In this document: piece by piece, positions 11,101 to 22,409 of the stretch
Layout: each line of letters starts with the position of its first letter
How positions within the stretch are numbered: position 1 is the stretch's first letter
Notes under the pieces: generated by a model
Told to the model about the DNA's origin: nothing
Database searches by the model: none
The model's input: only the letters and a program-made list of their open reading frames with translations
Source: Triops longicaudatus
Lineage: Eukaryota; Arthropoda; Branchiopoda; Notostraca; Triopsidae
Direction of reading: 5' to 3'
DNA length: 64,000 bases
Assembly (NCBI GenBank): GCA_022885665.1
Contig: JAGQDJ010000248.1
Coordinates: forward strand, 1-64,000
Made by a program: the position numbers and the translations under genes

Positions 11101-14100
11101 AGACTAACCAGCAAAGTATTCACATTACTGCTTAACTTTATACATTAGACAATCCAAAAGGCGAAGTCAAAATAGAAGACTTAAAAGTTGTTGAGAAAGG
11201 ACCGAGCTGGTTACTATTACGCTGGAAGCCGTCCTATTGTTTCACACGCGGATACAGCATCGACACCGCAGAAGATGCCATATTTAATGGCTGGAAAAAC
11301 TGCATAGAAAATCCACATGTATATTCCGATTATGATGGAGAATACTACCACTATTTTAACACCTCCAACTGTACGAAACAAATGACACCATGTAAGGATT
11401 ACGTAGCACGTGTTACACTTAACCACGGTAGTTCGCGTGTGAGGCAAGATATAAAACCCGGTGTACGAACATTACCTGCTCCTATTCAAGGATTCGAAGT
11501 GAAAGATGAAAATCTAACAGAAGTGAGCTTGTTTTGGCAAAGAAGTTCAGAGTGTTCCGAAAATAGTCTATCAAATTACATCCTCGCCATTCACGCAGGA
11601 ACCAATCCTGCAAATCGCTCTGTCCTTTCTGTCGGAAAAGACTGCACAGAATTTAGTTTTGCTCGCCGCAACGGCAGTTGTGGTGATAGTTTCACTTTTC
11701 TGCCGTGTACACAATATACATTTGAGCTCACGCCTGTTTACAAAAAATATAACGAAACCGTAACGTCTGTAAATAAAACCTACCTGACACGCTTTCCTGG
11801 TAAGTTCTACTTACTTTTCGAATTTTTCTCTCATTTATTATAACCCAAATTCTTGCACAGGCATAGGGGAGCACTACGCAGTTCAGCCAGGAGAATACGG
11901 ATCGGATTGGGCAATACTGAATTTCACCTTACATCCCCAATATTTTCACTGCGTCCGTAGCATACATCTGACTTTGAGATGGGAGGGCGATGGCAAACAT
12001 TCTGTAGTGCTACAAACTAACAATACTGCTTGTTTCAATAAGCACAATCCAGAAAGTTTCATACTTCTAAATCTAACAAAGTCGGATTGCATCCCCAAAT
12101 TTATTGGTTTCCAGTCTTGCAGCGGAATTTACAATGTTACACTACGGCTTACATGGGATCAACGTTTCGTTAAAAATGGACAGCAAGGGCCATCTGAGAT
12201 TCAAACAACTATGGCGACGGAGCCTGCAAGTAAGTTAAAAGATTTTACTGCAGTTCGATTCGTTGCGTTGTTAAAATTTAGTTAATTGCATTTTCATTTC
12301 CGTCGTAAACATTTTAATTTTTAGAACCAGGGAAAGTAAAAAATCTCAAAATTACTCGAGCAACCAGCAATAGTCTAAACGTAACCTGGAAAAACGCAAC
12401 TGAGAACCAACATTGTTGGCGGTACTACGAAGTTACCCTGGCAAACAACACAGAACATGTTCTTGATAGGCAAAATGTTTCGAACACAAAAAATTTTTAC
12501 GTTTTTGCCGGTCAAGATCCTTGTACTTCTTACAAAATTGCCGTGTATAGTTTTGGTGTAGCCTCAAAGTACTCTAATAGCTCTTCTCCAGAAGTCTGTG
12601 AGTTTACACTAAGTGAAAGCTCAAACCATTTATTAACTATCGACATTGTAGTTACGAATTCCTACAAACCTTCCAAAGATCCCAACTGTTCCGAAAAGAA
12701 GGGCATATCTACGGCGCAAGCCATTACGATCATGTCAATATTGGGTGCAATTATAGGCATACTTTCAGTAATTCTATGTTACGTCTTTTATGTAAAGCGC
12801 CATTGGAGGTGGGTTTTCAAAAACACAGCCAATATCTAAGAAACGGAGAAATCTGTCAAATAACGTTACAAATTTTGTTGTAGCACTTGCTGGAATTACT
12901 GCTACTACAGGCAAGGCGAAGAGATACTTCGCCAAAATCCAAGTCGGTGGTCTGACAGAGTAATGATCGGATCCGAGCGCAAAACTCGTTTCAGCCGGCG
13001 TGTGTCGAAGATTTTCATGCACAGTTATGCGAGCAATCGCCCTATTCAGATCTCACACTTCGACAACGTACTTAAAGAACTTATGGCCAATACATGCATA
13101 CTGTTAAGCGAAGAATATGAAGATATCAGAACCCTTAGTAACAATCTCCAGCCAAAAACTACCGCTTCCAAGTCTGAAAATAGACTCAAAAATCGTTACC
13201 TCAACATACTGCCATGCAAGTATCCTACAAAAATTAACTATTTATTTTTACCACAATTGCGTTTTCAGACGATCACTCCCTTGTTCGGTTAAATCCATCG
13301 AACGGAGGATACAGTGAATATATCAATGCGTCTTACATACGTGTATGAATTGTCAATTAAACTTATCACTGGATATTTGCCCAATTATTAATTAAAAAAA
13401 TAGGGTTTTCATGGAGCAAAGGAGTACATTGCAGCCCAGGGCCCTAACTCTGCCTCTGTGCATGATTTCTGGCGTATGATTTGGGAACAAAACGTGTCCA
13501 CGATTGTAATGCTTACACAACTGTACGAAAGAGGTAAAAACAAGTGTGAGCGGTACTGGCCTGATGAACAGCAGACGCAACTTTACGGCCAAATTGATGT
13601 TACATTAAATTTAGAAGTCAGAATGGATGACTTCGTCATTCGTGAACTCGAATTACAAAATGTAAACAAAACGGCTGACTCGGTTATGACACACAACTGA
13701 TTGTGGTAAAATCTTTCAAGGGCACGAATACGAGAGTTGTTAAGCAACTTCACCTGCTAACGTGGCCAGATTTCGGTAGTCCAAAAGATCCGGACATCTT
13801 AGTTTCTTTCATCGAAGCTGTTCATGGCCGCGTTTCGTCTGCAACGGGACGAGAACCTATTCTTGTGCACTGCAGGTTAGCTATTTTATTCGTAAAAATA
13901 TATTCTAAACACCATAAACATACATAACTTAACTGTTCCCACACCTTAACTTCGCTCAGCACTTGATGAAATCTTGTAAAAGGACCCTTAAAATGTGAAT
14001 ATATTTTTGCAACGCTGTCACTTGTGATACGGTAGTTTTGCATTTGTGGCAGTCAGTCCGTCACGAGTGGTGTTTTCCACTTTTTTATTGAAAAATTAAA

Positions 14101-14740
14101 GCAGCGTAGCGGAAATAGTGTCAATACGCTATTTCCACTACGCTGCTTAAAATATTGTGACTGAGTGTAAAATAGTGCGTAAGACTCGGGCCTCGGCCTG
14201 GTTAGGATTCGTTAGTAATCATTCGCAAATTAGACAGTTTTTGTATCCTAGACCCACTTGTGCTTATAGGAAATTACGACATACAATAATGAATATTATC
14301 TAACTCGTTCCAGTGCTGGAGTAGGTCGGACAGGTACATTTATCGCAGTGGACTGGCTTATGCAAGAAGCTACGGTCAATGCACATATCGATGTCTTTCA
14401 TACTGTTCTCATGCTACGTTCTGATCGGATGAATATGGTTCAAACTGAAGTAAGACAATAATTGTTGACTGTATCTCAATTAATTCATAATTCTCATTTT
14501 TTCTGGGGTAAAAAAAGGATCAATACCTTTACATTCATAAGTGCCTTGCACATTTTATTAAAACCAGGCTTTGCCCTGGCAAAACCACATGCGCAGGTAA
14601 ACTTATTGTACTGATGAGATTTGGATTAAATAGGAAACTCTGTTTACAATTTAGACTTTCCGAATCTTTCGAAATGCGACGAGCAAAATGAAAGAGCTGA
14701 TTACGAAAGTCAACTTAATTTGGTAGAGACTGTCGTTTAG
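8111..14740 (+). CDS. Receptor-type tyrosine phosphatase, five FN3 domains, single PTP domain (copy 2, complete)
   Basis: Membrane tyrosine phosphatase, 1016 aa. Exons: 8111-8188, 8451-8481, 8533-8677, 8752-8924, 11149-11799, 11861-12229, 12325-12808, 12884-13215, 13269-13342, 13404-13661, 13721-13875, 14314-14449, 14518-14596, 14655-14740; total 3051 nt, in frame. The start ATG opens a signal peptide (hydrophobic CVVVFLVSLVSALTV, residues 10-24). FN3 domains lie at about 37-142, 143-253, 254-360, 360-482 and 483-583. The membrane span is about 615-639 (IGILSVILCYVFYV, then KRHW). The PTP domain shows KNRYLNILPYDHS (746-758), YIAAQGP, TWPDFG with Asp882, HCSAGVGRTG with Cys916 and Arg922, and MVQTEDQY. 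The catalytic residues are intact, so activity is expected. Exon 8 must end at 13215 with a GC donor (GCAAGT). The nearby GT donor at 13220 leads to a stop in exon 9. Many N-X-S/T sites lie in the ectodomain. It is a tandem paralog of the gene at 108-3414. Confidence 0.92.
9089..9987 (+). repeat. Head-to-tail duplication of the left end of the intron-4 element
   Basis: Copy A (about 9089-9462) and copy B (about 9460-9987) are diverged direct repeats. Both start with CACTGTAAA(G/A)AC(G/A)GGTTCTCAAAACAAG. Both carry AAAGCCTTTCC(G/A)CAGTGACT followed by a GATTTTGATC-type segment (9362 and 9892), and both end in TTGTTGTTA...TAC. Copy B is longer by an insertion of about 150 nt. Confidence 0.65.
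9089..11032. mobile_element. DNA transposon-like insertion in intron 4 of RPTP copy 2
   Basis: Most of the 2224-nt intron (8925-11148) is this element. The left end at 9460 reads TACACTGTAAAAACAGG. The right end at 11032, reverse-complemented, reads TTACACTGTAAAAAATT. The subterminal regions also match in inverted orientation (e.g. AAAATGAGTAGTT). TTACAAATAC (9450-9459) and TTACAAACAC (11033-11042) flank these ends and differ at one base of ten, which would fit a 9-10 bp target duplication of Mutator type (inference). A second, older left end begins at 9089-9091. No transposase is recognisable, so the element is non-autonomous or decayed. Confidence 0.6.
14099..14148. repeat. Inverted repeat in intron 11 of RPTP copy 2
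   Basis: GCAGCGTAGCGGAAATAG (14101-14118) is mirrored by CTATTTCCACTACGCTGC (14129-14146). 17 of 18 positions pair around a 10-nt loop, and two further A/T pairs lie outside. It sits in a 438-nt intron (13876-14313), much longer than the 51-95 nt usual here. That intron separates the catalytic HC from the rest of the P-loop exon. It could be a small palindromic MITE. Confidence 0.8.
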
Positions 14741-15422
14741 CTTTGTAACTGAACAGGTGCTAGTTTGATTGTGCGCTTTCATTTGGAATGTCCTACGCTT
14801 ACAGTGTTCTGCGCTTTTATTTTTTTATGCATGTCTTATAATTTACTTCATAAAATGTCTTACAGTTATGGTTTAGATTATGTAAAAGCTGTTCTTGATT
14901 GAATGAAATGTAAACTTCGTTGGTCCGTTAATTCAAGTTACTTCACTCACCCATGAGACGTGCCGTAGGATGAGTCTCACAACTTTTATCCATTTAAATT
15001 GATGCTAATGACTCCATCATTGTTGTCCTTCCTTTCTTTTGTTTAAAGTTGACAGACGGGATTGCCCGACACACTGTTAAGGCCTCCGTGGAGCCAACTC
15101 GCTTATGGCCTATTTGCCTTGAAATTTCGGTGTAAGGTTTCGTGAACATTACTCAATATCTTACGAAAAATCTTTCGACTGTAATGTTTCGCATACTTAC
15201 TTAATTTGTTATGAATACGACACTTAAAAAAATATGTTAAAATTGCAAGAAGCACTTTCAGTTTTGAACCTTTTATACTCGCAATAATTTTTGAAATTCT
15301 GTTCAACTCACTACAAACTAGATTTTTGAAACAAAATCTTGACTTATAAATTCTGAAAAGTAGGCAATCCATTTTGGAAAAATCATTGTCACCGTTTTCG
15401 CATCTATTCTGAATATTATTTG
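14741..15422. other. 3' flank of RPTP copy 2
   Basis: AT-rich and non-coding as far as I can see. I found no AATAAA in the first 700 nt after the stop codon, so the poly(A) site is not located. Confidence 0.4.
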
Positions 15423-15457
15423 AGAAATTGGGGTGCCTCGGTGGCACCCCAATTTCT
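15423..15457. repeat. Perfect 15-bp stem-loop
   Basis: AGAAATTGGGGTGCC (15423-15437), loop TCGGT, then GGCACCCCAATTTCT (15443-15457); all 15 pairs match. Left of it the sequence is AT-rich, and on the right it is more GC-rich and leads into the Helitron relic. It may be the 3' terminal hairpin of that element, although I see no CTRR-type end within about 12 nt on either side. Confidence 0.75.
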
Positions 15458-15837
15458 GTAGTGCCACGATCGCACCGCAGTAGCGTCGAGAGGGGAACTA
15501 GGAAAGGAAGAGAAAAGGAACAGGACAGGTTTATGCCTCAACATTCACGTCGCTTGAGGCTTGCCTCGGGCAAAAGGAATATAATTTTCTGAGACAAATA
15601 CAGAATTTTCAGATTGTTCCTGATGAAGATCTTATAGTCTGTTCCGCCACTTTCCCTTGGCTTTGTTTGTAGTGACGACTTCAGCACCTTACAAGATTGG
15701 GACTGGGGTAATACGTCTAGGGAAACCGAATCGACACTGCTTTCACAATCTTTCGTATGTGTCGTTTCCTCCCGTAATATGTACATAATGTGTCTCATAC
15801 ACTGCGTGTTATGTCTATGAAGCTCAAAACGTACAAC

Positions 15838-16690
15838 AAGGTTGTGCTACAAAGGATTGTGTTACATTTGGAAGAAAGCACATGACATAGGGGGTAATAT
15901 ATCCAATCCACGAGACTAATATCCCAATCTCCAGAAGAAGTTGGACACTTTATCAAGCACAGGTTGATGTTTACTGAGAAAGAAGTTGTTTGGAAAAGCA
16001 CGAAACCTTTGGTGGAATTATGTGCTAAGGTCGATCGGGTGAGTAGCATACAGATCAGCGTTCATTTTGTTAGCGAGCAATAGTTCCGATTGAGAATTCC
16101 AATGAAGCATTAACTCTCATACCGTTCCACTGACATTCACCGAGATCAGTGTTAGAAACCAGGTAGGTGGTTCTCTATCAGATATCATGGCACATACTTC
16201 ACCATACAATTTGTACCAATACGCGTCTGTTCCTCTCACGCTCAGCATGAATGTTGACATACTTGCTTCCAAGTCCCTATCCTTACACTCCAGCTTGTGC
16301 AGTAATATTCCAACAGAATGTGCTACTCCCTTTTACTCTGTCACCATGTGTTTGATTTTAGATATGAGCTGCTCTGCACGATAAAGCTCTACAAATCGTC
16401 GTCTCGAATCTTATTCCTAGTCCAAATTCTTCCGAAACATGCGGTAGGGAATTCTACAGGATAGAACTTGACATTCAAGTTTGGGCTCCGGTAGTCTGAT
16501 GGCTGTTTTTCTGTCCGTTTCTTCACGTAGGTTTGAAGAGGAGTTCCCTACACGATGGACTCCATACCCCATACGGTGACACTGTCGTGGGCACCGGTCT
16601 TTATCGATGTGTCAAGGCTCAAAGACTCCTCGAATTCGTCGTCGCAAGCTCCATTAAAATGGCACGTCAAACGCACAGTGCTTCTCAATA
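15838..16690 (-). pseudogene. Decayed Helitron Rep (helitron helicase-like N domain) segment
   Basis: Reading the minus strand from about 16.7 kb downward, broken frames resemble the Helitron Rep region. From 16299 to 16141 the frame encodes KDRDLEASMSTFMLSVRGTD followed by AYWYKLYGEVCAMISDREPP and TWFLTLIS. This is the RGT..YW...E..AMI...GPPT.FLTLS signature of that family. After a frameshift, 16077 to 15862 encodes HPIDLST, a stop, FHQRFRAFPNNFFLSKHQPV, then FFWRLGY, a stop and SRG. This matches the family's ..FQ.RF..F...L......Y..R.EFQ.RG.PH.H block. The HUH motif is degraded (about PYVMCF in place of PHxHC). At least two in-frame stops and several frameshifts make it a pseudogene. The helicase part is missing. 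Family assignment is from remembered motifs, not a search. Confidence 0.7.
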
Positions 16691-16942
16691 GTGGGTAAAA
16701 TATTCAAAATTGGGTAAAAGTAGTCTGGATTTGGGTAACGAGGCCCATGCGAATAAATATGATTTAAAATTAAAATTTCTTATAAATTACTTACGGGAAG
16801 ATTTGCAGATTTACAACAAGCAAGCAAAGTTTCGATGTTCTCAAGAAAACCCTTTTTGGAAACTGGTTTTTCAGTGTGCTTTATACAACTTTTCACTAAC
16901 GTCTGGATCAAAACATGTCATATCTGCTCGTTAGTATTAGAA

Positions 16943-17062
16943 TACAGCGGTACCCCGTTTAAAGAACATTAATCCGTTCCTGGACGTCATGCAGTGTAAA
17001 AAGCATTCGTTATAAAAGATACTTTTTGTCATAAGATTCGATGGAAATCCTTTCAATCGGTT
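16943..17062 (+). mobile_element. pogo/Tigger-like terminal sequence (relic)
   Basis: TACAGCGGTACCCCGTTTAA is followed by ACATTAATCCGTTCCTGG, then CATTCGTTATAAAAG and TCGATGGAAATCC. TACAGnGGnnCCcCG with repeated CGTTATAA/AATCCGTTCC words is typical of pogo/Tigger-like Tc1-mariner ends, with TA as the usual target duplication. No transposase frame was recognised downstream. Confidence 0.45.
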
Positions 17063-20000
17063 ACAGATCCCGTACCAAAATTCACTGATGCTGTTTTAAA
17101 GCTACAAGCATATTTTGGAAGCACTTTTGTTCATAAGAATAAATTTTGATGGATTAACAGAATATATAAACAAGACAGTCTACAGAAGATGTCTAAACAA
17201 GATACCTAAGCCAACTCAGTTTCTGCACTGAAGAAAGATGTTGTCACAAAATACTGCGGCCGCATGTGGCAGTATGTAGTGAGAAGCCATAATAAGTAGC
17301 TTTAAGTGGCTTTGTGATACTTCATGTCACGTATTGTCAGTCATTGCCACATCAAGTATCTTCGGGTTACTTCGTGCTAGCTTTACTGAAAAGAAGTGCC
17401 AAAAACGGCAAAAATTTATGTCTTTTTCTGTACCTGTGTTTTGTCCTTTCGGCGCTGCCACAACAGATGGCACCGCCGAAGCCTTAACTACCAACAACTT
17501 ACCACATGGTAAGTGCTATGGATAGTAAAGTTTTCATTGCGTTTAGTTTTTGTTTCAACCGTTCGCTTGATCCACCGCATTCTCAAAATCGTTAATAACT
17601 AGACCGCTAGATGACAAGACTACCGACTTTCCCCAGGCTTAAATATTAATTATCGTAACATCTAATAGGTGGCAGAGGAATGCAAGCTTCACAGAGAAAA
17701 TCCCGCCTGAACGTTGTTGACCGGCCGAATACACCGGTATAGAAAAAGAGATTCAAAACAACTGACAGGATACTAGTTTCTCGGTCTATCTACTGTTGGA
17801 GTGTTATGCGGAGTAACGTCCAACTCTCTATTCCATATTACCACTGAACATGCATTAACCTATTTTATTAAAATTTCCGATTCAATTGACGCTCTCGTTT
17901 GTTACTTTGAGAATACAGTGCTGTGGGGTCGAACTCGCATAATTTCATTGGCCCGGGACCGTCTAACCGGTGTGAAAAAACACGATGAGCTTATACTAAC
18001 TGCCTATTTGCAACAACTGGATATTTCAGTATTATCTGCAATACGATTGATTTGGAAATTGGGGAAAACAACAGGAAAACGAGGACAAGGAAAGGTGTAA
18101 GGCGAGAGTTTTTTTTTTTTACTGTTCTGAATTGTGTTTGATTACTCCTTAAAGCTTTTCTTGAAATATATCGATCACATTGTTTCAGGAATTTCAATTG
18201 GGCATGAATGTTGATAGTTAATCGTAATTACTTAGCATTTTAGGATAGCCCATGGGAAATCGAAATTGTCTGAAGAAATACCAGACCTCGTGTAAACCAA
18301 CTTGACATAAACCGAGTATGTTTCTGTTGAAGTAAATTGGAGTGACAACGAACCAAAGCGTTAGCTTGTATTTAGGCAGGTTATGAAGCTTACCGAGTTC
18401 AGTTTGAGTGGTTTATACTGAACCAGTAATGTTAAGTCAAAACCTTATTTACAAACTAATCACACTACTGTAGTCTTCTAGTGTTGATGATGTTGCGGAG
18501 CGGAAAGGTTTTTCAAGACGAACGTCAAATTGAACCATCAGGACAACTCATTGTATGCTCAAAGTACCTAATAAATTTTTAATTCTTATATTGCGGAATC
18601 GAAGGTCTTCGAGAAATGTTTGGAAACTAGGATCTCTGAAATCACGTCAGGAGTCACTACGAGTAGTGAAAACTTGATCAAAGAAGTTTTTCAATGTCAA
18701 ATATTTAAATTTTTACATGCTCAAACTAACGAAACACAAAGTGAAAATGGACAAGAGCCGTAATCTTTACCATTGGTTGATCCTCAGAGTCGTCCAGATT
18801 CGGTCTCTTTTTCCCTCCTAAATTAAAGAAATAAAGAAAATTTAAATAAATTAAAGAAAAAAAAAAGAAATGATAAATCTCCATGGCCACGAACAACAAG
18901 ACACCGCACGAGTCAGTCCTGTTTCCTCGGAAGCAAAAAAACTTTTATTTCCTTTATAAAGTGTGTTGGCTCCAACGAAAGAACAGGTATCAGTCTAATT
19001 ATGCTACGGTAAGCTTCTCTTATCTATTTTCCCCAGTTGCCTCTGGTTGGTATGATGTAGCACTGCCTATTTCTACCGTTAATATTTTAATATCCGTTTA
19101 CGGAAAATTACTCTCTGGAAAGAACAGAAAAAGTTGATTGTTGTGATATAGTTCTACTTGAACTTTTAAGTAGCATCTGATATAATATTTTTACGCTGTT
19201 TTGATTTGATTGACAAGCATATTCTGTTTGTAAACTTAACAACACACACGGAAAGAAACATACATTAAAGGTACGCAACTTCATTGGTTATGCGACGCAT
19301 GCCACTCTTTTCAGCTTGTGTGATTCTGTATCTGATCCTGTAATCTATCAAACTAATATATTCCATGAACTATTCCCAACTACTCCAAATCTCAAGCCCT
19401 TTCTTGACTTCTTAAATTTACATACACGCCAATCCTGGTACTTCGGTAGCACATCTCGATACGATAACGTGGTACTTTGTGAAAAAACTATGTTCCCGTT
19501 TTTTATTGCTACAATCTCGGTTCCTCCTTGCCGTTATTTCTAAGCCTAACACATAAAAATTAATGGGTGTAGAACCTAAACAAAAAATCAACTTGCAAAG
19601 GGAAAACAAACGGTTTGAACAATTAAGTGCTACCTAGCGCCATCGTTACTTCTTTTTTTTTTTTTTTTTTTTTTTTTACAGGGACATTGTATACTTGTGT
19701 TTATATGGCCACGAGTGAACACGCACTCCCATTTCTATAGTTAATGCATTACATTCTCACTATGCTGATTATACACTTACTATAGATCCAGGTCATGCTA
19801 TTTGGATCTTCCTCTACATTCTCACAAACACGTTAGCGAAAGTATACAGAGTGAAATCCATCTAAGGTGCTGGTACCTTTGGTATGTCCAGGCACCCTGT
19901 TTATACCCACGGTGGTTGGCTCTTTTTTCTCAACAGGTCCAAATAACCGTCGTCATCAGTTCAGCACGCGCCAAAACCAGTATAGCCAAAACAGTATAGC

Positions 20001-22340
20001 ATATTAATATATAATTTGAATACCCGTCAGGACACTTGGGAGCCTTAAGTCAATTTCCATACGCCTTCGGCAGCTTTACAAATATGGGCTCCACTTTTTT
20101 CTTTCCTTTTTTTTATTCAACCAATAAGCTCGTGACAAACTCTCGCTTCGCAGAAAAAGTTAAAATAACACCCCACGTGGTAGAAGAACCGGGAAACCAC
20201 CACACACACACCAAACAGTTGAGGAGCAGGTGCTTCCCTTACCAACAGGTCCTACGTACCGCCATGACGTTGCCAACCTTCGCCCCTTTTTTGACGGAAT
20301 TCACGTGTCTATACTACATTACTCTTAAACGCGAAACTTCTATTTTTCTTATTTCTGCAACTCATAATTACTTTCCCGAACACAATAAAAACCTGTTTTT
20401 CGATTTTCACGATTTAAACTTTCAGCGAATAATTCTTGAAGATACTGCTTGAGTACCTTTCATAATAGATATTCGAAATTATGCGATAAAAATAGCAATA
20501 AGAAATCGTCAAGAAAACAATTAAAAACTTGGAATCACTTTGTTACTGAGTTTATTTTTCAAGGTTTGTTGAACAAAATGCATCGTTCAAAATTTTGCAG
20601 GTTTATGGGATTTATTTTTGTTCTAGTTTAGCTCGTGTCATCCATTTAGAAGGATTAAATACCTCACTGGGGGAATTTTTCTGTTTCACGGCCAGACTGG
20701 TCATTCACAACTACCAGGCTGGTGACAATTTCAGATGCAAAATAAAACGAAAACAAAGGTATGAAAAGGGAGAGTGCGTCATTCTTCATAAAAACACACC
20801 AACAAAGGAGTTCTAGCAAAACCTTCCGTGCTTCTGTGCATGGAGGACGCTATACTTTTTAAAGGGGCAGGTGTAAGAGAAGCCCAAGGTACGCCATCAA
20901 CCAGTAGAAGCCTGTGCAACAATTCAGGAAAACTTTCGGGGAAAATGTAATAAAAAAGGGCCAGGTTCTCGAAGTTGCTTATCAAGCAGCACTAGCAGCT
21001 GCTCTTAGATAACTTAGATACACATGAAGGTGTACCACAGCACTTGACCAGCAACGTGGCTGGATGGACGAATCGAACGGGACGGAGCGGCCTGCTGGTA
21101 GCTTGATGGTGGCGTCCTTTCATTGTTACGTTTGTAAAGACACACCATTTAAACTCCGATCCATCTCTAATAGCTGCAACACGACTGAAACTGTATAACA
21201 CGCAGCAGCCAGTGCATGTACCGGAAGTCAACCTGCAAAATTACCCGTTTTTTCAAAGCCTCCTGCAATACAACAGTCAAACAACTCTTCTTCTTTACCT
21301 GTCTAATGAAAACTGGAAGAAACTAAATAGTTATGATTAATGTGGCGAATTGGAAGAAAGCGAATTTCATCCAGTTGAGGAACGGACAAGTTTTACTCGT
21401 GAGAGGAACATTCATTTTAACCAATTACAACGACAAAACATTCCATTTACCCTGTCTGAAATATTGGGGTTCGGACAAGACCTTTTCACGAAAACTTTTT
21501 TAATACAAAAAGCGTTATGTACCGTCGAATCCATGGCCGCACCCAGGATATTGGTATGCAATTTTCTTGGACAATTTGTAGTCGCTTATGCTTACTACTA
21601 TAAATTTAACATTTCAGGAGAGGGGGGCGGGGGTACACCCCTATAACCCTGCGCACATGCAGGGGATGGGATGGAATCCACTTAATCACAACTCGGATAG
21701 CGACAAGAATCGCCTAATAATAAAATAAGCTCAAGTCGCGTTTTGTTCCAATTTAACATAATGGAGACTAACCTCAGATTATGCCAATTCGGTCAATGAC
21801 ACAATTCGCATATCAACACGTGATTTTCCTTCTGTATTGGATATCTTACAGTGTTATGTATGTCCGATCAATACCAACTAAGGACATGCGGAACAAAATT
21901 ACAGTGATTTACGCCGTCTCGTTTTGTGCAATTTGGACTTTCCTCAGTCAGAAATCTGGAAATTTTTTGCCAAAAATTATGCAAAACACGGTACTTTAGC
22001 TCAAAGATACACATTTTTGCTTTCTTTCAGCGCAAGGATAAATATTCTGACTCTAGAATGCGAAATTTCGAAGTGCTGAAGCTGATTCACTCGTGTAAGA
22101 GACCAATGTAGCTGGTAATGTCGAATAGGCAGAGGTTTAATTCCTGTGATTTGCATATTATTTAAAGGCTTCCAGTAACGACAACAGTTTAAGAGTTGCT
22201 CAGATGTCATTGGTAACCCTTTGTATATTTGACGCAATTAAAATTAGATTTCTTGCTAACATTTTCGGTAGCTTGAAAAGAATAAACTTTCTGGGAGCAC
22301 GGAACGCAGATCTAACTTCCATATGTTAAACATGACCCAG
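17063..22340. other. Intergenic region without recognisable genes
   Basis: About 5.3 kb with no reading frame that I can tie to a family. A 25-nt poly-T run lies at 19653-19677. Scattered frames of 60-138 codons are within what chance gives in this base composition. The region lies between two pogo-like ends in opposite orientation (16943 and 22409), so part of it could be the interior of a decayed element, but no transposase motif was seen. Confidence 0.4.
19653..19677. repeat. Poly-T tract, 25 nt
   Basis: An uninterrupted run of 25 T. Read on the minus strand it is a poly-A run preceded by non-coding sequence with moderate GC. This could be the 3' tail of a retroposed sequence, but no target-site duplication or coding part was found. 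Confidence 0.85.
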
Positions 22341-22409
22341 TTTACGCTTTTTCGTTTACGCGGTGTTTTGTGTGGAATCGATCTACTGCGTAAATGGGGG
22401 ATCACTGTA
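22341..22409 (-). mobile_element. pogo/Tigger-like terminal sequence (relic)
   Basis: On the minus strand it reads TACAGTGATCCCCCATTTAC, then GCAGTAGATCGATTCC and further CGTAAACGAAAAAGCGTAAA words. TACAGTGATCCCCC with CGTAAA repeats is a standard pogo/Tigger-like terminal pattern. Its orientation is opposite to the end at 16943, but the two differ too much to be called the pair of one element. Confidence 0.45.

Noticed and set aside
13220..13268. GT donor at 13220 in RPTP copy 2
   Set aside because: Its use shifts the next exon into a frame with a stop and destroys the conserved NILPYDHS motif.
16943..22409. One complete 5.4-kb pogo-type transposon
   Set aside because: The two inward-facing ends are only loosely similar and no transposase (DDE/D) frame was found between them.
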